DNA of 64,000 bases from contig CM066728.1 of assembly GCA_033961575.1 (NCBI GenBank), forward strand, positions 103,554,852-103,618,851. Reading direction: 5' to 3'. Positions 34,257 through 45,287 of this stretch are shown here, piece after piece. Both the position numbers and the translations under genes were made by a program. Within the stretch, counting starts at the first letter, position 1; each line of letters begins with the position of its first letter. This DNA comes from Aselliscus stoliczkanus (lineage: Eukaryota > Chordata > Mammalia > Chiroptera > Hipposideridae). Under the pieces are notes generated by a model. The model saw only the letters and a list, made by a program, of their open reading frames with translations, did not search any database and had not been told where the DNA came from.

Positions 34257-34890
34257 CATGGGCAAGAAACAGAAAATATTTAAGGAAAACTAACACTTTG
34301 AAAGAGAAGTTTAGAAGAGAACGAACAGAAAAACACGCAAAATAGAACAAACAAGAGATGATTTTAAATGAAGTATTCTAAATAATAACCTTGTAGTTAT
34401 AAGGAGGTTATATTATCTATGAAATAAAAATGAGTTATATTGACAAAGAATCAATTAGAGATCTTGGGAATAAAAGAACATGATCATCAAAATAAAAATC
34501 TCAAATAGACCAAATATCAAAACAGGTACCCTTAAAGAATAAATTACTAATTTGGAGGACAGAGCTAAAAAATTCTCAGAATTCCATACAGGACCAAAAA
34601 AAAGGTATAGAATAAAAGTCTATATAAAGGATACTTGCAAGAGTTGGACAATCCATAGAATCAGAGAAATTCAATTCAATCTAAACCATAATTTCAACAC
34701 TTTGATTGAACTTGACAAGTTAATTATAAAATGGAAGAGAAAATGTACAATAAACAAGAATAATGAAAGAAACTCACCCTACCAAATATCAAAACAAGCT
34801 GTAAAGTTCTATCAGCTAAGACAACATGGTGATTGTGTATTGACTGGGTCTTTCTTGGTACAAACACAGATCATTAAAAAAATAGAAAAC
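34257..34890 (+). mobile_element. LINE-1 or HAL1-like fragment
   Basis: A-rich sense-strand text with L1-like blocks. In the second half, GAACTTGACAAGTTAATTATAAAATGG, CTACCAAATATCAAAACAAGC and ATCAGCTAAGACAACATGGTG follow L1 ORF2 order. The first half (GAATCAATTAGAGATCTTGGG, AATTACTAATTTGGAGGACAGAG) resembles ORF1/HAL1 text. If both are right, the element is internally deleted. The 114-codon frame 34552-34896 crosses the join and contains the ORF2-like part; it is not a gene. Confidence 0.6.
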
Positions 34891-35129
34891 TCATAGTAAG
34901 ATACATTTCATATGGACAGTAAATGGGTTAAAGCAGAGATTTGAACTCTTCTCCCTTTGAGAAATAGCCTCTGGCTTATTACTAGGTCTTACTAAACTCT
35001 GAAGACCTAACCATGGGACATCCGGTGACCACGCATCCTGAACCAAGTGTGGCATGACTCATCTAGTCATAGGATGCGGCGTGCAGGGAAAATATCTATC
35101 ATCAAATGGAAATGATACGATAGCTTTGT
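34891..35129. other. Unassigned spacer
   Basis: No feature recognised. Confidence 0.35.
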
Positions 35130-35596
35130 AATGGGTCAACTGGACTCAGCTGAGCCTCATTTCTCAGAATTCCCTTTCTGGTGTTTCTGGTGATGGTGGG
35201 TCACAAGGAGATTCTTGAAGCTGCAAAGCAGCAGCAGCTACATGTAATGCACATACAGTTGTTGCTGATCTATTGACCCGTTAGCATGAAGCAGCATCTG
35301 GCCTGCAAATCCCCTATCTTATCCTACATCCATCCTCTTCTAGCTTTTCTGAGTTCCGGGCCAGGTATGTGTGTACTTTACCTCCATTATTCAGGGGCAC
35401 CAAGTCAGGTTTTAGTTTGTCCTCACGGGGCTCCAACTCAGGCCGGCTGTCTTTCAATCTACTCATGAGCTTCCTTTCCTGACTGTCCACGCTGTGCATT
35501 TGCTAGGACAACTGTTTAACCAGCAACCACATGGCATGTGCATAATAAACTCCTGCTGGCTCTTCTCTGGTTGGGCCCTGATTGACACGGTATATA
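35130..35596 (+). mobile_element. LTR-like interspersed repeat, family uncertain
   Basis: GGGTCAACTGGACTCAGCTGAGCC, TCTCAGAATTCCCTTTCTGG at the start, and CAATAAACTCCTGCTGGC-like text with GGTTGGGCCCTGATTGACACGG at the end, are reminiscent of an old mammalian retroelement. I cannot name it. The SINE at 35610 inserted just downstream. Confidence 0.45.
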
Positions 35597-35609
35597 AGAG
35601 ACCAAGCTC

Positions 35610-36007
35610 CGGCCGGCTGAGTGGCTCAGTTGATTAAGAGCGCAAGCTCTGTGCAACAGGGTCACCGGTTCGCTTTCCACATGGGCCAGTGAGCTGTGCC
35701 CAAGCTGAGCTGCCAATGAGCTGCCAACAGGTGGCAGGTTGGCTCAGCTGGTGAAAGCACGTGCTCCTAAAAACAAGATTGCCTGTTCGACTCCCTCATG
35801 GGATAGTGGGCTATGCCCACCCACAACTAAGACTGAACAACGACAGGCACCTGGATGGTGACTGGACTTGGAGCTGAGCTAGCTGTGCCTTCCATAACTA
35901 AGATTGAAGACAACAACTTGGCTGGCCCCCTTCCCCAATTCCCCAGCACTGTTCCCCTTCCCCAAATCCCCAATTAAAAAAAAAAATCTTTAGAAAAAAA
36001 GAGACAG
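35610..36007 (+). mobile_element. Dimeric tRNA-derived SINE with perfect 13-bp target duplication
   Basis: Module 1 has GAGTGGCTCAGTTGATTAAG and B-box-like CCGGTTCGCTTTCC. Module 2 has GGTTGGCTCAGCTGGTGAAAG and B-box GTTCGACTCCC. A body (CACCTGGATGGTGACTGGAC, TTGGAGCTGAGC) and the family tail GAAGACAACAACTTGGCTGG, CCCAATTCCCCAG follow. The direct repeats AGAGACCAAGCTC at 35597-35609 and 36008-36020 are identical. Compared with 29179-29647 it has lost most of module 3. Confidence 0.95.
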
Positions 36008-36029
36008 AGAGACCAAGCTCAAGAAAATC

Positions 36030-36660
36030 TGGAAAGAACAAACAAATTACTTCTGGGTGACAAGCAGGAGGCTCAGAGCTCTTCAACACCAACTCCAGTC
36101 AGAATTGCCCCGTTCCTCACTCCACACCAATGGCCTCCTGGGTGTTTCTTATGACGAGTCGGCTCAGGAAAAATAAACTTCAGCATGATACACTGGCACC
36201 ACCAGAGAGGGGAAAGCTTTAGCACTATAGCCACACTCAGGGATGACACTGAAGGGTAAGGCAAAGGGAAGTCCTCCCCTGGGCAGATGTTTCCGCATCC
36301 ATGGCCGCTATGACTGAAGTGAGAGGGGACAGAGGCATGACTGTACTGAGTCACATGGTTTGGCTGCGTGTTCAGGGACTTGGACGTGCGAAATCCAGAG
36401 ACTTCCACATTTGGAAGATTGGTGGTCAGGAAATCTGGAGGAAAGGTTTGTGTACGAGCCGCTCAGACGGTGAGATATTTGCCTGATGTTAATGCCCACC
36501 AAAGGGCATCCACTACAGACAGAGGAGACTCGATAACAGGTGGACAAAATGATTTGCTTTGCGGGTGTCAGCCGGTCTCCTCTCTCATGCCCACAGTCAT
36601 TCATAGTTCTGTGACACGTCACCTTCTCACCCGTAACCCTTCATCCTCTGGTCCTTTGTC
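36030..36660 (+). mobile_element. ERVL-type endogenous retrovirus internal relic (pol region, decayed)
   Basis: Old endogenous retroviral material, recognised from the order of words resembling the end of the RNase H part of an ERVL pol gene. The frame 36368-36664 contains VNAHQR, a RNase-H-end-like motif, preceded by LVVRKSGG. No LTR pair, gag or complete pol is present, and frames are broken on both sides. It is a dead fragment. The start is uncertain (clear from about 36290). Confidence 0.5.
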
Positions 36661-36669
36661 CTGATTTCT

Positions 36670-37185
36670 TTTTTTTTCCTTATTATTCAGTATCACACTT
36701 AGTACATACCATATTTATTCTCTCTCCCTCCATCCATACTGCCTTATCCAGATCACCATCAAATCCCACATGGACACAACAATCACTGCTAACTGATTTC
36801 ACCTTTATTTTTCCACTTATTCCCCACATTGTAACCACAATGACCTTCCTTGAATGAAAGTTGAATTTGTCACCCCTCTTTTTAAAGGCTCCCGTAGATC
36901 CCCTTTACCCTTCATGTAAAAGGCATCAAATGCCCTTTGTGATACAACCCCCACCCCAACTCCCTCGCCCCTTCCACTCACAGCACCTCCGGATTCCAGG
37001 CATCCTGACCCTTTTCCTGTTCCTCAGACCACACCACACTCCTTGCCAGAGGCCTTGCCACTTCCCCTTCTGTCTGGAACACTCTCTCTACCTCACTTCT
37101 TCCTTCAGCCAGCTTCTGTTTGCCCTCCAGTCTAGGAATAATTGTCACTTTTTCTGGAATGCGTTACCTTTGTAATGGCCCCATG
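36670..37185 (+). mobile_element. LINE-2 relic
   Basis: L2 sense order: AATGACCTTCCTTGAATGAAAG, TTGTCACCCCTCTTTTTAAAGG, AAAAGGCATCAAATGCCC, CCAGAGGCCTTGCCACTTCC, CTGTCTGGAACACTCTC. The 104-codon frame 36861-37175 is inside it. Confidence 0.85.
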
Positions 37186-37224
37186 GCATACTCTATGTTT
37201 CATACTAGAACTATCATCATACCA

Positions 37225-37254
37225 GTCCTGCCTTTTACCAGCTCTGTGACCACA
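37225..37254 (-). repeat. MIR fragment left of an L1
   Basis: TTTTACCAGCTCTGTGACCACAG is the antisense MIR 3' part. The rest resumes at about 37690. Confidence 0.6.
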
Positions 37255-37685
37255 GGTGGTACATATACACAATAGAATACTATTCTGCCATAAGAAAAGT
37301 TGAAATAATGCCATTTGCAACAGCATGGATGGATCTTGAGATTATCATGCTAAGCGAAATAAGTCAGACAGAAAAAGTCAAGAACCATATGATTTCACGC
37401 ATATATGGGATATAAAACTGAAAACAGCAAAGGAACACGACCAACAAATGAAGAAACAAAAACTCATAGGCACAGACAATAGTTTAGTGGCTACCAGAGG
37501 GTAAGGGGGAAGAGGGGTGGTAGAAGACGGTAAATGGGGTCAAATGTATGGTGAGGAGAACTGACTCTGAGTGGTGAACACACAATGTGATATATAGCTG
37601 ATGTATTACAGAATTGTGCAGCTGAAACCTATGTAATTTTCCTAACAATTGTCACCCCAATAAACTTTAATTTTAAAAAAAATAT
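37255..37685 (+). mobile_element. 5'-truncated LINE-1 3' end
   Basis: It begins within ORF2 (GTGGTACATATACACAATAG), passes the ORF2 end (AAGCGAAATAAGTCAGACAG, ATATGATTTCACGCATATATG) and a 3' UTR to CACCCCAATAAACTTTAATTTT plus A-run. It is the same 3'-UTR type as the copy ending at 1438. No target duplication is visible. Confidence 0.93.
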
Positions 37686-37830
37686 GCCAATATTGACATA
37701 CAGTTTGTGTGAGAATTAAATGAACTAATAATACACAATAATTAATAATTAATAATAAAGCCCTTATAACAATGCAAGGCACAGTAAATGCTCAGTAAAT
37801 GCTCCTTGTCATTGGTCTTTCCATTATTGT
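37686..37830 (-). repeat. MIR tail right of an L1
   Basis: TTTGTGTGAGAATTAAATGAAC, AATAATTAATAATAAAGCCC and CAAGGCACAGTAAATGCTC are antisense MIR. Confidence 0.7.
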
Positions 37831-37945
37831 TGCTGTTTGGTCTCCCGTGAGAGATTGTGACTAAAAGTGGGGACCTTGTTTACCTCTGATCCACAGTACC
37901 TGGTGCCTCTGGACAAGCAACAAGGATTTGTTGAATGAATAGATA
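37831..37945 (+). mobile_element. LINE-2 3' terminal fragment
   Basis: GGGACCTTGTTTACCTCTGATCC, ACAGTACCTGGTGCC and AAGGATTTGTTGAATGAATAG match the L2 3' end. Confidence 0.75.
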
Positions 37946-38495
37946 AATAAATGAAAGAAATCTCCCTTACCCTCATAGAGCAAGTAAGTGTGCGGGCTGG
38001 GACTGAAATGCAAATCTTCTGTCTTTTCTTGCATTGTTTTCCCCCCTTGTAATTGTGCTTCTCAACGAGACATAAAATACCTCAAGTGTGCATGTTTGTA
38101 GGCTCAGATACTCAAAGCCCCAACACAAACAGAGTTCACCTTCCATGAAGGTCATTTTTTTTCCAATAAGCAATTTTAAATGTTACCCTTACATCGGGGA
38201 GTAAAATGCAAATTTCATCAGAATTTTTTTAAGCAACATGAGACTAGAAATAAAAATTTCCTACTTGTGACTACACCTCCCCCCTGTTCCCTGCTCCCTG
38301 CCCAGGCACTGCCCTTTACCACCTTGACCAACATGGCAGCCATGCACAATCAGGGATGGTACTGGTCACCAAATTATTCTTAATGTCAATATTTGCAATA
38401 ATGAGGAACACAATATAATTAACCCTAACGCCTTCTAAAACATTGGTTAGCATTTTAGATATCATTTTAATTGGAATCAGGTCCATATGTACGTA
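37946..38495. other. Unassigned stretch
   Basis: No feature recognised. Confidence 0.4.
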
Positions 38496-39072
38496 CAAGG
38501 TCTGGTTTGATAATTAAGTTCGCGACCTTGCTGCAAAGATGTTGCTAACCTTTTTTGATATCAGAGGGATTATTCATTACAGATTTATACCAACTGGACA
38601 AACAGTTAATCAAGTTTACTATTTGGAAGTGCTGAAAAGGCTGTGTGAAAAAGTTAGACAAAAACAACCTGAACTTTTCACCAACAATTCATGGCTCTTG
38701 TGTCACGACTATGCACCAGCTCACACTGCAGTCTGTGAGGGAGTTTTTAGCCAGTAAACAAATCACTGTATTAGAACACCCTTCCTACTCACCTCATCTG
38801 GCCCCCCATGACTTCTTTCTTTACTGGAATATAAAGGAAACATGGAAAGGAAGACATTTTGATGACATTCAGGACATCAAGGGTAATGTGATGACAGCTC
38901 TGATGGCCATTCCAGAAAGAGTTCCAAAACTGCTTTGAAGGGTAGACTAGGCTCTGGCATTGGTGCATAGCTTCCCAAGGGGAGACTTTGAAGGTGACCA
39001 TAGTGATATTCAGGAATGAGGTATGTAGCACTTTTTCTAGGATGAGTTCGCTAACTTAATTGTCATACCTCA
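38496..39072 (+). mobile_element. Internally deleted mariner-type transposon
   Basis: Terminal inverted repeats carry AATTAAGTTCGCG (38513-38525) on the left and GTTCGCTAACTTAATTGTCAT (39046-39066) on the right. TA lies on each side (38494-38495 and 39073-39074). At 577 bp it is less than half of a full mariner. The 5' part of the transposase is missing. It is a different lineage from the element at 6542-7825, as its ends and protein text differ. Confidence 0.9.
38539..38938 (+). pseudogene. Mariner transposase C-terminal half, frameshifted
   Basis: The first block (38539-38757) holds DIRGIIHYRF and CHDYAPAHT with the second catalytic aspartate at codon 38707-38709. A two-base loss near 38728-38735 shifts the frame. 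The second block (38645-38938 frame) continues with SVREFLASKQI, SPHLAPHDFF (third aspartate at 38810-38812) and the tail KGRHFDDIQDIKG. The two aspartates are 103 nt apart rather than the 105 of DD34D. The N-terminal DNA-binding part and the first aspartate (GDEKW) are absent, so this copy cannot make a transposase. Confidence 0.92.
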
Positions 39073-39344
39073 TATGTGAGGATCATCTGGGTGTTAAAGT
39101 TTGAATTCACGTTTTCTTCCTCATTATTTCTGATTATAAGCTTTCTAAAAGTTTTTTTTCAAAAGGAAAGCTATTAAACAAATATTTGTTATTATATTAA
39201 TTTGGGGTAACTGATAAAAAAAATAGGAAGCCCATTACTGGTGGCAAAATACAGTTAGCATCATCCATTTTGTTAGTTGGTCACTGAGTCAGCTATTGGA
39301 GGAGGTGGGTAGGGATGGAAAAAAAAGTATCCTAACATAGCAGG
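39073..39344. other. Unassigned spacer
   Basis: No feature recognised. Confidence 0.4.
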
Positions 39345-39578
39345 CTTTCTCAACAGTGGCTCTATGGACATTGGGGCTAGATATTTTGATGTGGGGATTG
39401 TCCTGGGCACTGCAGGATGTTTAGCAGCATCTCGGGCCTCTACCCACTAAATACCAGTAGTACCTCCCCACCCCATCCCCACGCAGTTGTGACAACCAAA
39501 TTATCTTTAAACATGGCCAAATGTCCCTTAGGGGGGCAAAATCACCTCCTTCCCCCCAGTGAGAATCACTGCAGTAGA
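39345..39578 (-). mobile_element. MER5A-type hAT-Charlie non-autonomous DNA transposon
   Basis: Antisense MER5A text end to end: TTTCTCAACAGTGGCTCTATGG, GCACTGCAGGATGTTTAGC, CATCTCGGGCCTCTACCCAC, GTTGTGACAACCAAATTATC, AATGTCCCTTAGGGGGGC, AGTGAGAATCACTGC. Confidence 0.93.
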
Positions 39579-40278
39579 CAACAGAACAGAGTTGACAGAA
39601 GACACAGAAGCTAATGTCTTTTTAACATAGACATACATTCTATTTTGATCCTTCTGTGGCTTCAAAAAATAAAAAAAATAAATTCTGCTGCAGAACAATT
39701 GCCAGCAATAAAATGCAACCCACCCTCAATGTTGCAAGAGCTGTTTTCATCCGAAACAAAGAAAAGGTGTGGGAAAATCTGCTTTTTTGAGCTTCTCTCT
39801 TTTGGATATGGATCCAAATTCCATTCCTTTTGAAACAAGCCACTTGGAAGGGTGGCTTACATTATTTTTTTTCCACAAGCCAGAAATTGTAGTAGATAAG
39901 GTATTTTGCATACCATTACTTTCAAAATGCCTCCAAGGGCACCCTGATCTGCAGTCATCTCTGAGCCGAGAGTCATCTTCTAGGCCTTTGCAGCATCCGT
40001 GGGAAGCGCTGACATACTGGGTGTCTTAGGTGGCATCTGAAACTGCTCACTGGAGATAGCAGGCCTGAGCTAAGGGGTTGCTAATCACTCACCTGAACTT
40101 CATAAGGAGCCTGGGAATTCAAATCAACACTTTATTAATTCAATCCCAGCTGAATGTACTGTTGAAAATATTTATGACCCAAAAGTCTAAAAGTAAAACT
40201 GAACTCCAATTGTGAAAATAGTTGGTAAAGAACCTCTGACTGCTCCACTAAAATTACTTTCACCTAGAAGATCTGCAT
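39579..40278. other. Unassigned stretch
   Basis: No gene or repeat recognised. Confidence 0.4.
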
Positions 40279-40318
40279 TGTTATTATTATTTTATTATGA
40301 TTATTATTATTATTATTT
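40279..40318 (+). repeat. (ATT)n microsatellite
   Basis: Imperfect ATT units next to the tail side of the SINE at 40347. Confidence 0.9.
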
Positions 40319-40346
40319 TGACCATGGCTTCTTCTTTCTTTTAAAG

Positions 40347-40783
40347 ATTTCATTGGGGAATTCGGGAGGGGGACCAGCCAAGTTGTTGTTCTTCAGTCTT
40401 CGTTGTGGAGGACGCCCAGTGGCAGCTCGTGGCCTCCAAGCTCAGGGTGCTGTGTTCAATCTTAGTTGCGGGTGGGCGTAGCCACCATCCCATGCAGGAG
40501 TCAAACCATCAGCCTTGTTAAGAGCGCACATTGTATCCACTGAGCCATCTGGGCGGCAGCTCAGCTCAAGGTGCCGAGTTCAGTCTTTAGCTGCGGGTGG
40601 GCATAGCCCACCATTGAACAGGCAATCTTGTTCTTACACCAGCTGAGCCATCCTGCCACCTGTTGGCAGCTCAGCTTGGGTGCAGCTTTCACTGGCCCAC
40701 GTGGGAATAGAACCGACGGCCCTGTTGCTCAGAGCATGCACTCTAAGCCAATTCTTAACCAACTGGGCCACTCAGCTGGCCCG
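40347..40783 (-). mobile_element. Trimeric tRNA-derived SINE
   Basis: Nearly the same architecture as 29179-29647 on the same strand: tail GGGGAATTCGGGAGGGGGACC, module 3 (CACTGAGCCATCTGGGCGGC, degenerate B box at GGAGTCAAACC), module 2 (ACACCAGCTGAGCCATCCTGCC), module 1 (GGGAATAGAACCGACGG and AACTGGGCCACTCAGCTGGCC). Flanks share CTTTCTT-type text, so a target duplication is possible but not clean. Confidence 0.92.
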
Positions 40784-41264
40784 ACTTTTTCTTTCTTGAT
40801 TGGATGTTTTGCAGATGTCATGCAGATCTACATTTTTTTCACTGCCGAGAACGTGCGCAGTGCTGCATGGTTCCCCCGGTCATGGGTTCCTTTACCTTCT
40901 GTTTCTATTTTCAGGTTTTGCTTCAAATCTGAGGAATTCAACCTTTCCTCAGGGAATGGAAGGAACCCGTCTTATGACTTGAAGAGAGGGACGGAAGGAT
41001 AATCAGGGCCGAAGAAATGTCAGAGCCTTATTCCACTAAATAGAAACTCCTCTGCCTTCATGTCTCATTCACCTTGCCTTTTCCCACAAAATGTTTTGTT
41101 CCTAGTAATCTGGAAAATAAAGCAACAGTATATGTATTGAATATGTTTGTCAAGAAGATTCTTTAAAAAAAAAAAAAAAGAAAGGAAAGAAAAAGCTACT
41201 GAGTTGTTCCATTAAGTGACTCTGGTGCTATGTCTTTTCATAAAATTCACATCCTATTTACCTT
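40784..41264. other. Unassigned stretch with an A-run
   Basis: The plus frame 40628-41002 starts inside the SINE and has no domain. An A-run lies at 41165-41180. Confidence 0.4.
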
Positions 41265-41345
41265 CCCTTTTTTTTTAATTTTCATTTTTCAGTTACAGTT
41301 GACATTCAGTATTACTTTGTATTAATTTCAGGTGTACTTTCCATT
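41265..41345 (-). mobile_element. LINE-1 3'UTR fragment
   Basis: A T-run, then TTCATTTTTCAGTTACAGTTGACATTCAG, ATTACTTTGTATTAATTTCAGGTGTAC, antisense to an old L1 3' UTR. Confidence 0.7.
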
Positions 41346-44084
41346 TGCTTTTAAGTGTCCTCTTTATATCATGGTCTGATGTAGGGAAGTTGACATTGCT
41401 ATTAAGTTTCCTATGTTATAGAAGAAGAAACTATTAAAAGGTCTCAGTTGAGGGCATCATTCTAACTAGATCTGAGTTTTCCAAACTTTTTCCTTTGAGG
41501 CTCTCATCACTTTATTTATATAGCCTCTCTGTCATTCTCAATGCTGCTGTAACACCATTAAGAACCGTGGTATGTGTTTTTCTGAATGGTTCTATTTTCA
41601 AAATGAAGAGCACACATTTGAAACAAGAATTCAAAGATTATTCTTTGACAACAGTCACAAAAGTTCATCACTGTGAATCTTTATATAACAGAAATATATA
41701 ATGTGTAATAGACAAAATACTTTGTACAAACTACTTTGTCTGATAGCCAATAAGTTGAATAAACACATGATCATTGAGTTAAATATGTAATTATAAGATG
41801 GAAAGTGGTAAAAATCTAAATATAACTTTTCCATGAAAGCATTATAAAACCTGTTTTTAAGTAATCAATCTTCATTGGGAGATTCTTGAGAGCCCAGGAC
41901 AAAAGTACATTAAAACTGTCCTAATCTATATCCCATCTGAAGGGTCTGGCTTTTGAGAGGGAGTTTATTGGTACATCAGGAAACTATAGAGATATAAACA
42001 TGTGCATACAATCAGCAGTGAATTGAATAGTAGAAATCTAAGCAAAGGCTCAAGGTGAGGGTTGGGGTGGGGATTCTCTCTGGACAAGAGCCTGGGCTAT
42101 TTAAGGCACTCTGATACCAGGCAAACAGTAGATATAGATCTACCTGGCTTTATCCTTTCAACTCAACTGTATAGGTGCAACAATTTGAACCATGAAGAAA
42201 ACTGTTCACATTATCACACTGTCTTTCAAATAAATGGAAGAAAAGATGCTTTTACGTTTTTACTGTTATTATTATTCTCTTCAGAGTCTGGGCACTCACA
42301 GCACAGCCATAAATACTAAACATGCTTGAAATCTTAAACATTAGATATAGTAAGGCATTAAACACAAGGTTCTGGCCTCAAAAATGGGCAAGTTTTTGAG
42401 TCACCACATCATTTGTCTCAAACCCAATGTTGCCAAGAGATGACAATATTGGCACAAAACACAGAAATCATTTCCCTTGCATGCCCTTTGTTCCCAAAGT
42501 CCTGACTCAAGAATGATGGGTAAGATGCTGAACTAAATGATGATAAAAAATGCCTTTCAAAAGGCCAAGTCAAATGAGGTCAGGGGAGAAGCTAGGGAAA
42601 CAAGACACGACATTTTTGAAAACTCACAGGAGTAACTTAGAAAATATAAACCAAATGACTCAGCAACATGGTTTAGAAAACACACACCAAACCCCTGTTA
42701 AGAAACAAAATGGAATGCCAATAAAAAGGAAGTAGCAATATGGTTGATAGATACATCATTTATTTCCGTCTTGCCTTTCAGGAAGTACAATGGGTGGCAG
42801 TGCCTGCAAGGGCCTACCCCCTCTGGGCCAGTGTCCCCATGCCCAAAGAAGCATGACATTGAATAGAAACCCACGATGAAATGTGGAGAGAGAGACCACA
42901 GAAGAAAGGAAAAGGTTTATATTTTAGGACTCTTAATTGTACTTTTGTCCCTGCTTTTTGAAAAAGGGGTCCTGCCTTTTTATTTTGCACTGAGTCCTAC
43001 AAATGATGTAGCCAGCCCTGCCTAGAACATTAGAAAGCTAAAGACCCCCACTACCACAGACAGTAAACCAAAGAATATCTGGGAGATGAACTGTTGATTC
43101 ACAAACCTGGCAGGGACCCAATAGTGGATTCATTGCTCTCCTGGAGACTAAATTTTGAAACTCACCAGTGAAGACAAAATTCTGACTCTGTATTCCATAC
43201 AGTGGATATAAAATAGACTTCCAGACTCCAGATGAAATCCTGACAGTATTGTTTGAGGCGTCCCCAAAGGGTGATACACTCTAGCTTCTTAATTCTCTCA
43301 AACCAATACATTCTCTTTGCTGCTTAAACAAATTTGAGTTGGCCTCTCTAACTTTGAATTGAAAGAGTCCTGAACTGTAAAGACGTCTGAGATTGGTGGT
43401 CTCTGGGAAGAGTGCTTTCCAATCTCATCTCTCACCCTGCTGGGATTCCCATATGCTCCAAGAATGGGGATGGTAGCGGAGATGCCCATTACATCAGATC
43501 CGGCTGATACCACCTCCTAAGGTCCCAACCCACACAGATTGAAGACCACACTCGAAGAAAAATGGAAGTTAATGGAAAATCTCTTCCAAAGTCCATAGAG
43601 ATTTAAAAAATAATAATAATAGGCAACATAGGAAGCCAACTTTAATGGGGAAAAAATTCTAAATAATTGATCAGCTGGAAATTAAGCAAAAGGAGTTTCT
43701 AGAATGTCAGGAAAAGTAGTAATATTCACGAGGAAGAGGAGGCCTGCTCCTCTGGAAGGGTTCACTCGGAATTGTATAAACAATTCACAGCTTTTGGCAA
43801 TAGCGTCAAGGCAATTTTGGAAAGAACAGAAAAGAGTAAGCTGCTCAGCCCAGAAAAAAAAAAAAAGATTATGACTGCTTTGCTTGCAAGAGACCGAGAG
43901 AGGGCTTTACAGTTTGGGTTATAGAATTTGCTTTGGAATCTAGGCAGTATATTCATACCATTGTGGAAAATAATTCCAAAGGCAAAAAAAAAAACTATTT
44001 TCATTTGATCCTGGAGTACCTTTTTATTCGTCAGCAAAATTCACTCTTGCAAAGAATCTGGGGTGTGTTTTTTATGCCATGTTC
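41346..44084. other. Unassigned stretch
   Basis: About 2.7 kb without a recognised gene or datable repeat. Frames (42062-42319, 43298-43513, 43762-44037) have no known domains. An A-run lies at 43856-43866. Confidence 0.4.
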
Positions 44085-44225
44085 TCCATTGTTAATGGCT
44101 AACATATACCATGCTAAATGCTTTCACATACTTTCTCCCATTTAATCCTTACTACCCTAGGAGGCAAATTAGATTACCTTTCCATTTTTATAGAAATTGA
44201 GACTCAGACAGGTTAGAGACCGCAG
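44085..44225 (+). repeat. MIR SINE relic
   Basis: CATGCTAAATGCTTTCACATAC, CTCCCATTTAATCCTTACTACCC, GAAATTGAGACTCAGACAGG in MIR sense order. Confidence 0.85.
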
Positions 44226-45090
44226 GGAAAACTAGCAACTCCAGTCTCCTCCAACTGAGCCTGAAGGTCCATGGTGTGAATTTAGTGTCACACAATTTCT
44301 CACAAGTCAGAGAGGCCCAGCATGTGCACAGCTTCTGGAGAAAAAATTGTTAGGGCGCGAGGGGAGCTACACGCTGCAGACCAACCCTGCCTGCATGTTG
44401 TATTTTTTCATTCATATGCCCTTTTCCTCGGTTTATAAATAGAGAATAATGTTGCTATCCTTACTTCATTCTCTTGACTTTGGCCTCCCAAAAGACAACA
44501 TCCTATGAGTTCCAAATTTAAAAATGTCTTTAATCATACTAGGGGCAAGATGAGGAGAAAAAGCGTTAAAGATTATTTTATTTCAAGAAACATGTTTTGG
44601 AAGAAACAGTTTCAATAAAAATCCAAACCATACCCATTGAGAATAAAAATCCTCTGTGTGTGTGTTTTACACACACACGTGTATCACCTACCTAGTATGT
44701 TGCTTTAAGGGAAATCCTGAACAATTTACAAATGCTTGAAAACAACATAAAATGTGTTTGGCTGTCTCTGGGTCTTAGCCTAGCTATGACTCCATATCAA
44801 GAACATGCTACTTACAAAAGCTTTACTCCATTGTTCAGATAGGTCTTTTCGTGGTCTCTTCCAATTAATGGACTACTTCTAGCAAGCAAAATAAAGCACT
44901 AGCAATTTTTTTTATCATTGTTCAAATTGAAAACCTTAATGAAAAATGCCACAGAGACCCAAAATAACAAGGTGAATTTGTTTTTAAGGTCACATGAGGA
45001 CCCTTTGCCACCCTACCCAGCATAAAACAAAAGAAATAAACTTGAACACTAGAGGGCAACATTGTTCCTCAAATACACACTCAAAAGAAA
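44226..45090. other. Unassigned stretch
   Basis: No gene. A short GT/AC hairpin (TGTGTGTGTTTTACACACACA) lies at about 44656-44676. Confidence 0.4.
45047..45058 (+). promoter_or_regulatory. CTCF-like core motif
   Basis: CACTAGAGGGCA matches the core of the vertebrate CTCF motif. It is not in a recognised repeat. Inferred from the motif only. Confidence 0.35.
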
Positions 45091-45179
45091 CACGAGTGGT
45101 GTATAAAATTGCTCAGTATTTTTTCTCCCCTTTAGGAAGACTCCCTGTTGATGTACACAATTTGGAGATAGGCATATAC

Positions 45180-45249
45180 TCCTGAAACCATCACCATGAT
45201 CAAAATAATAGACATATCCATGATTTCCAAAAGTTTCTTCCTGCCCACC

Positions 45250-45287
<38 letters not shown>

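Noticed and set aside
34552..34896. 114-codon plus-strand frame
   Set aside because: Its sequence includes L1 ORF2-like text and no start context; it is part of a degraded LINE.
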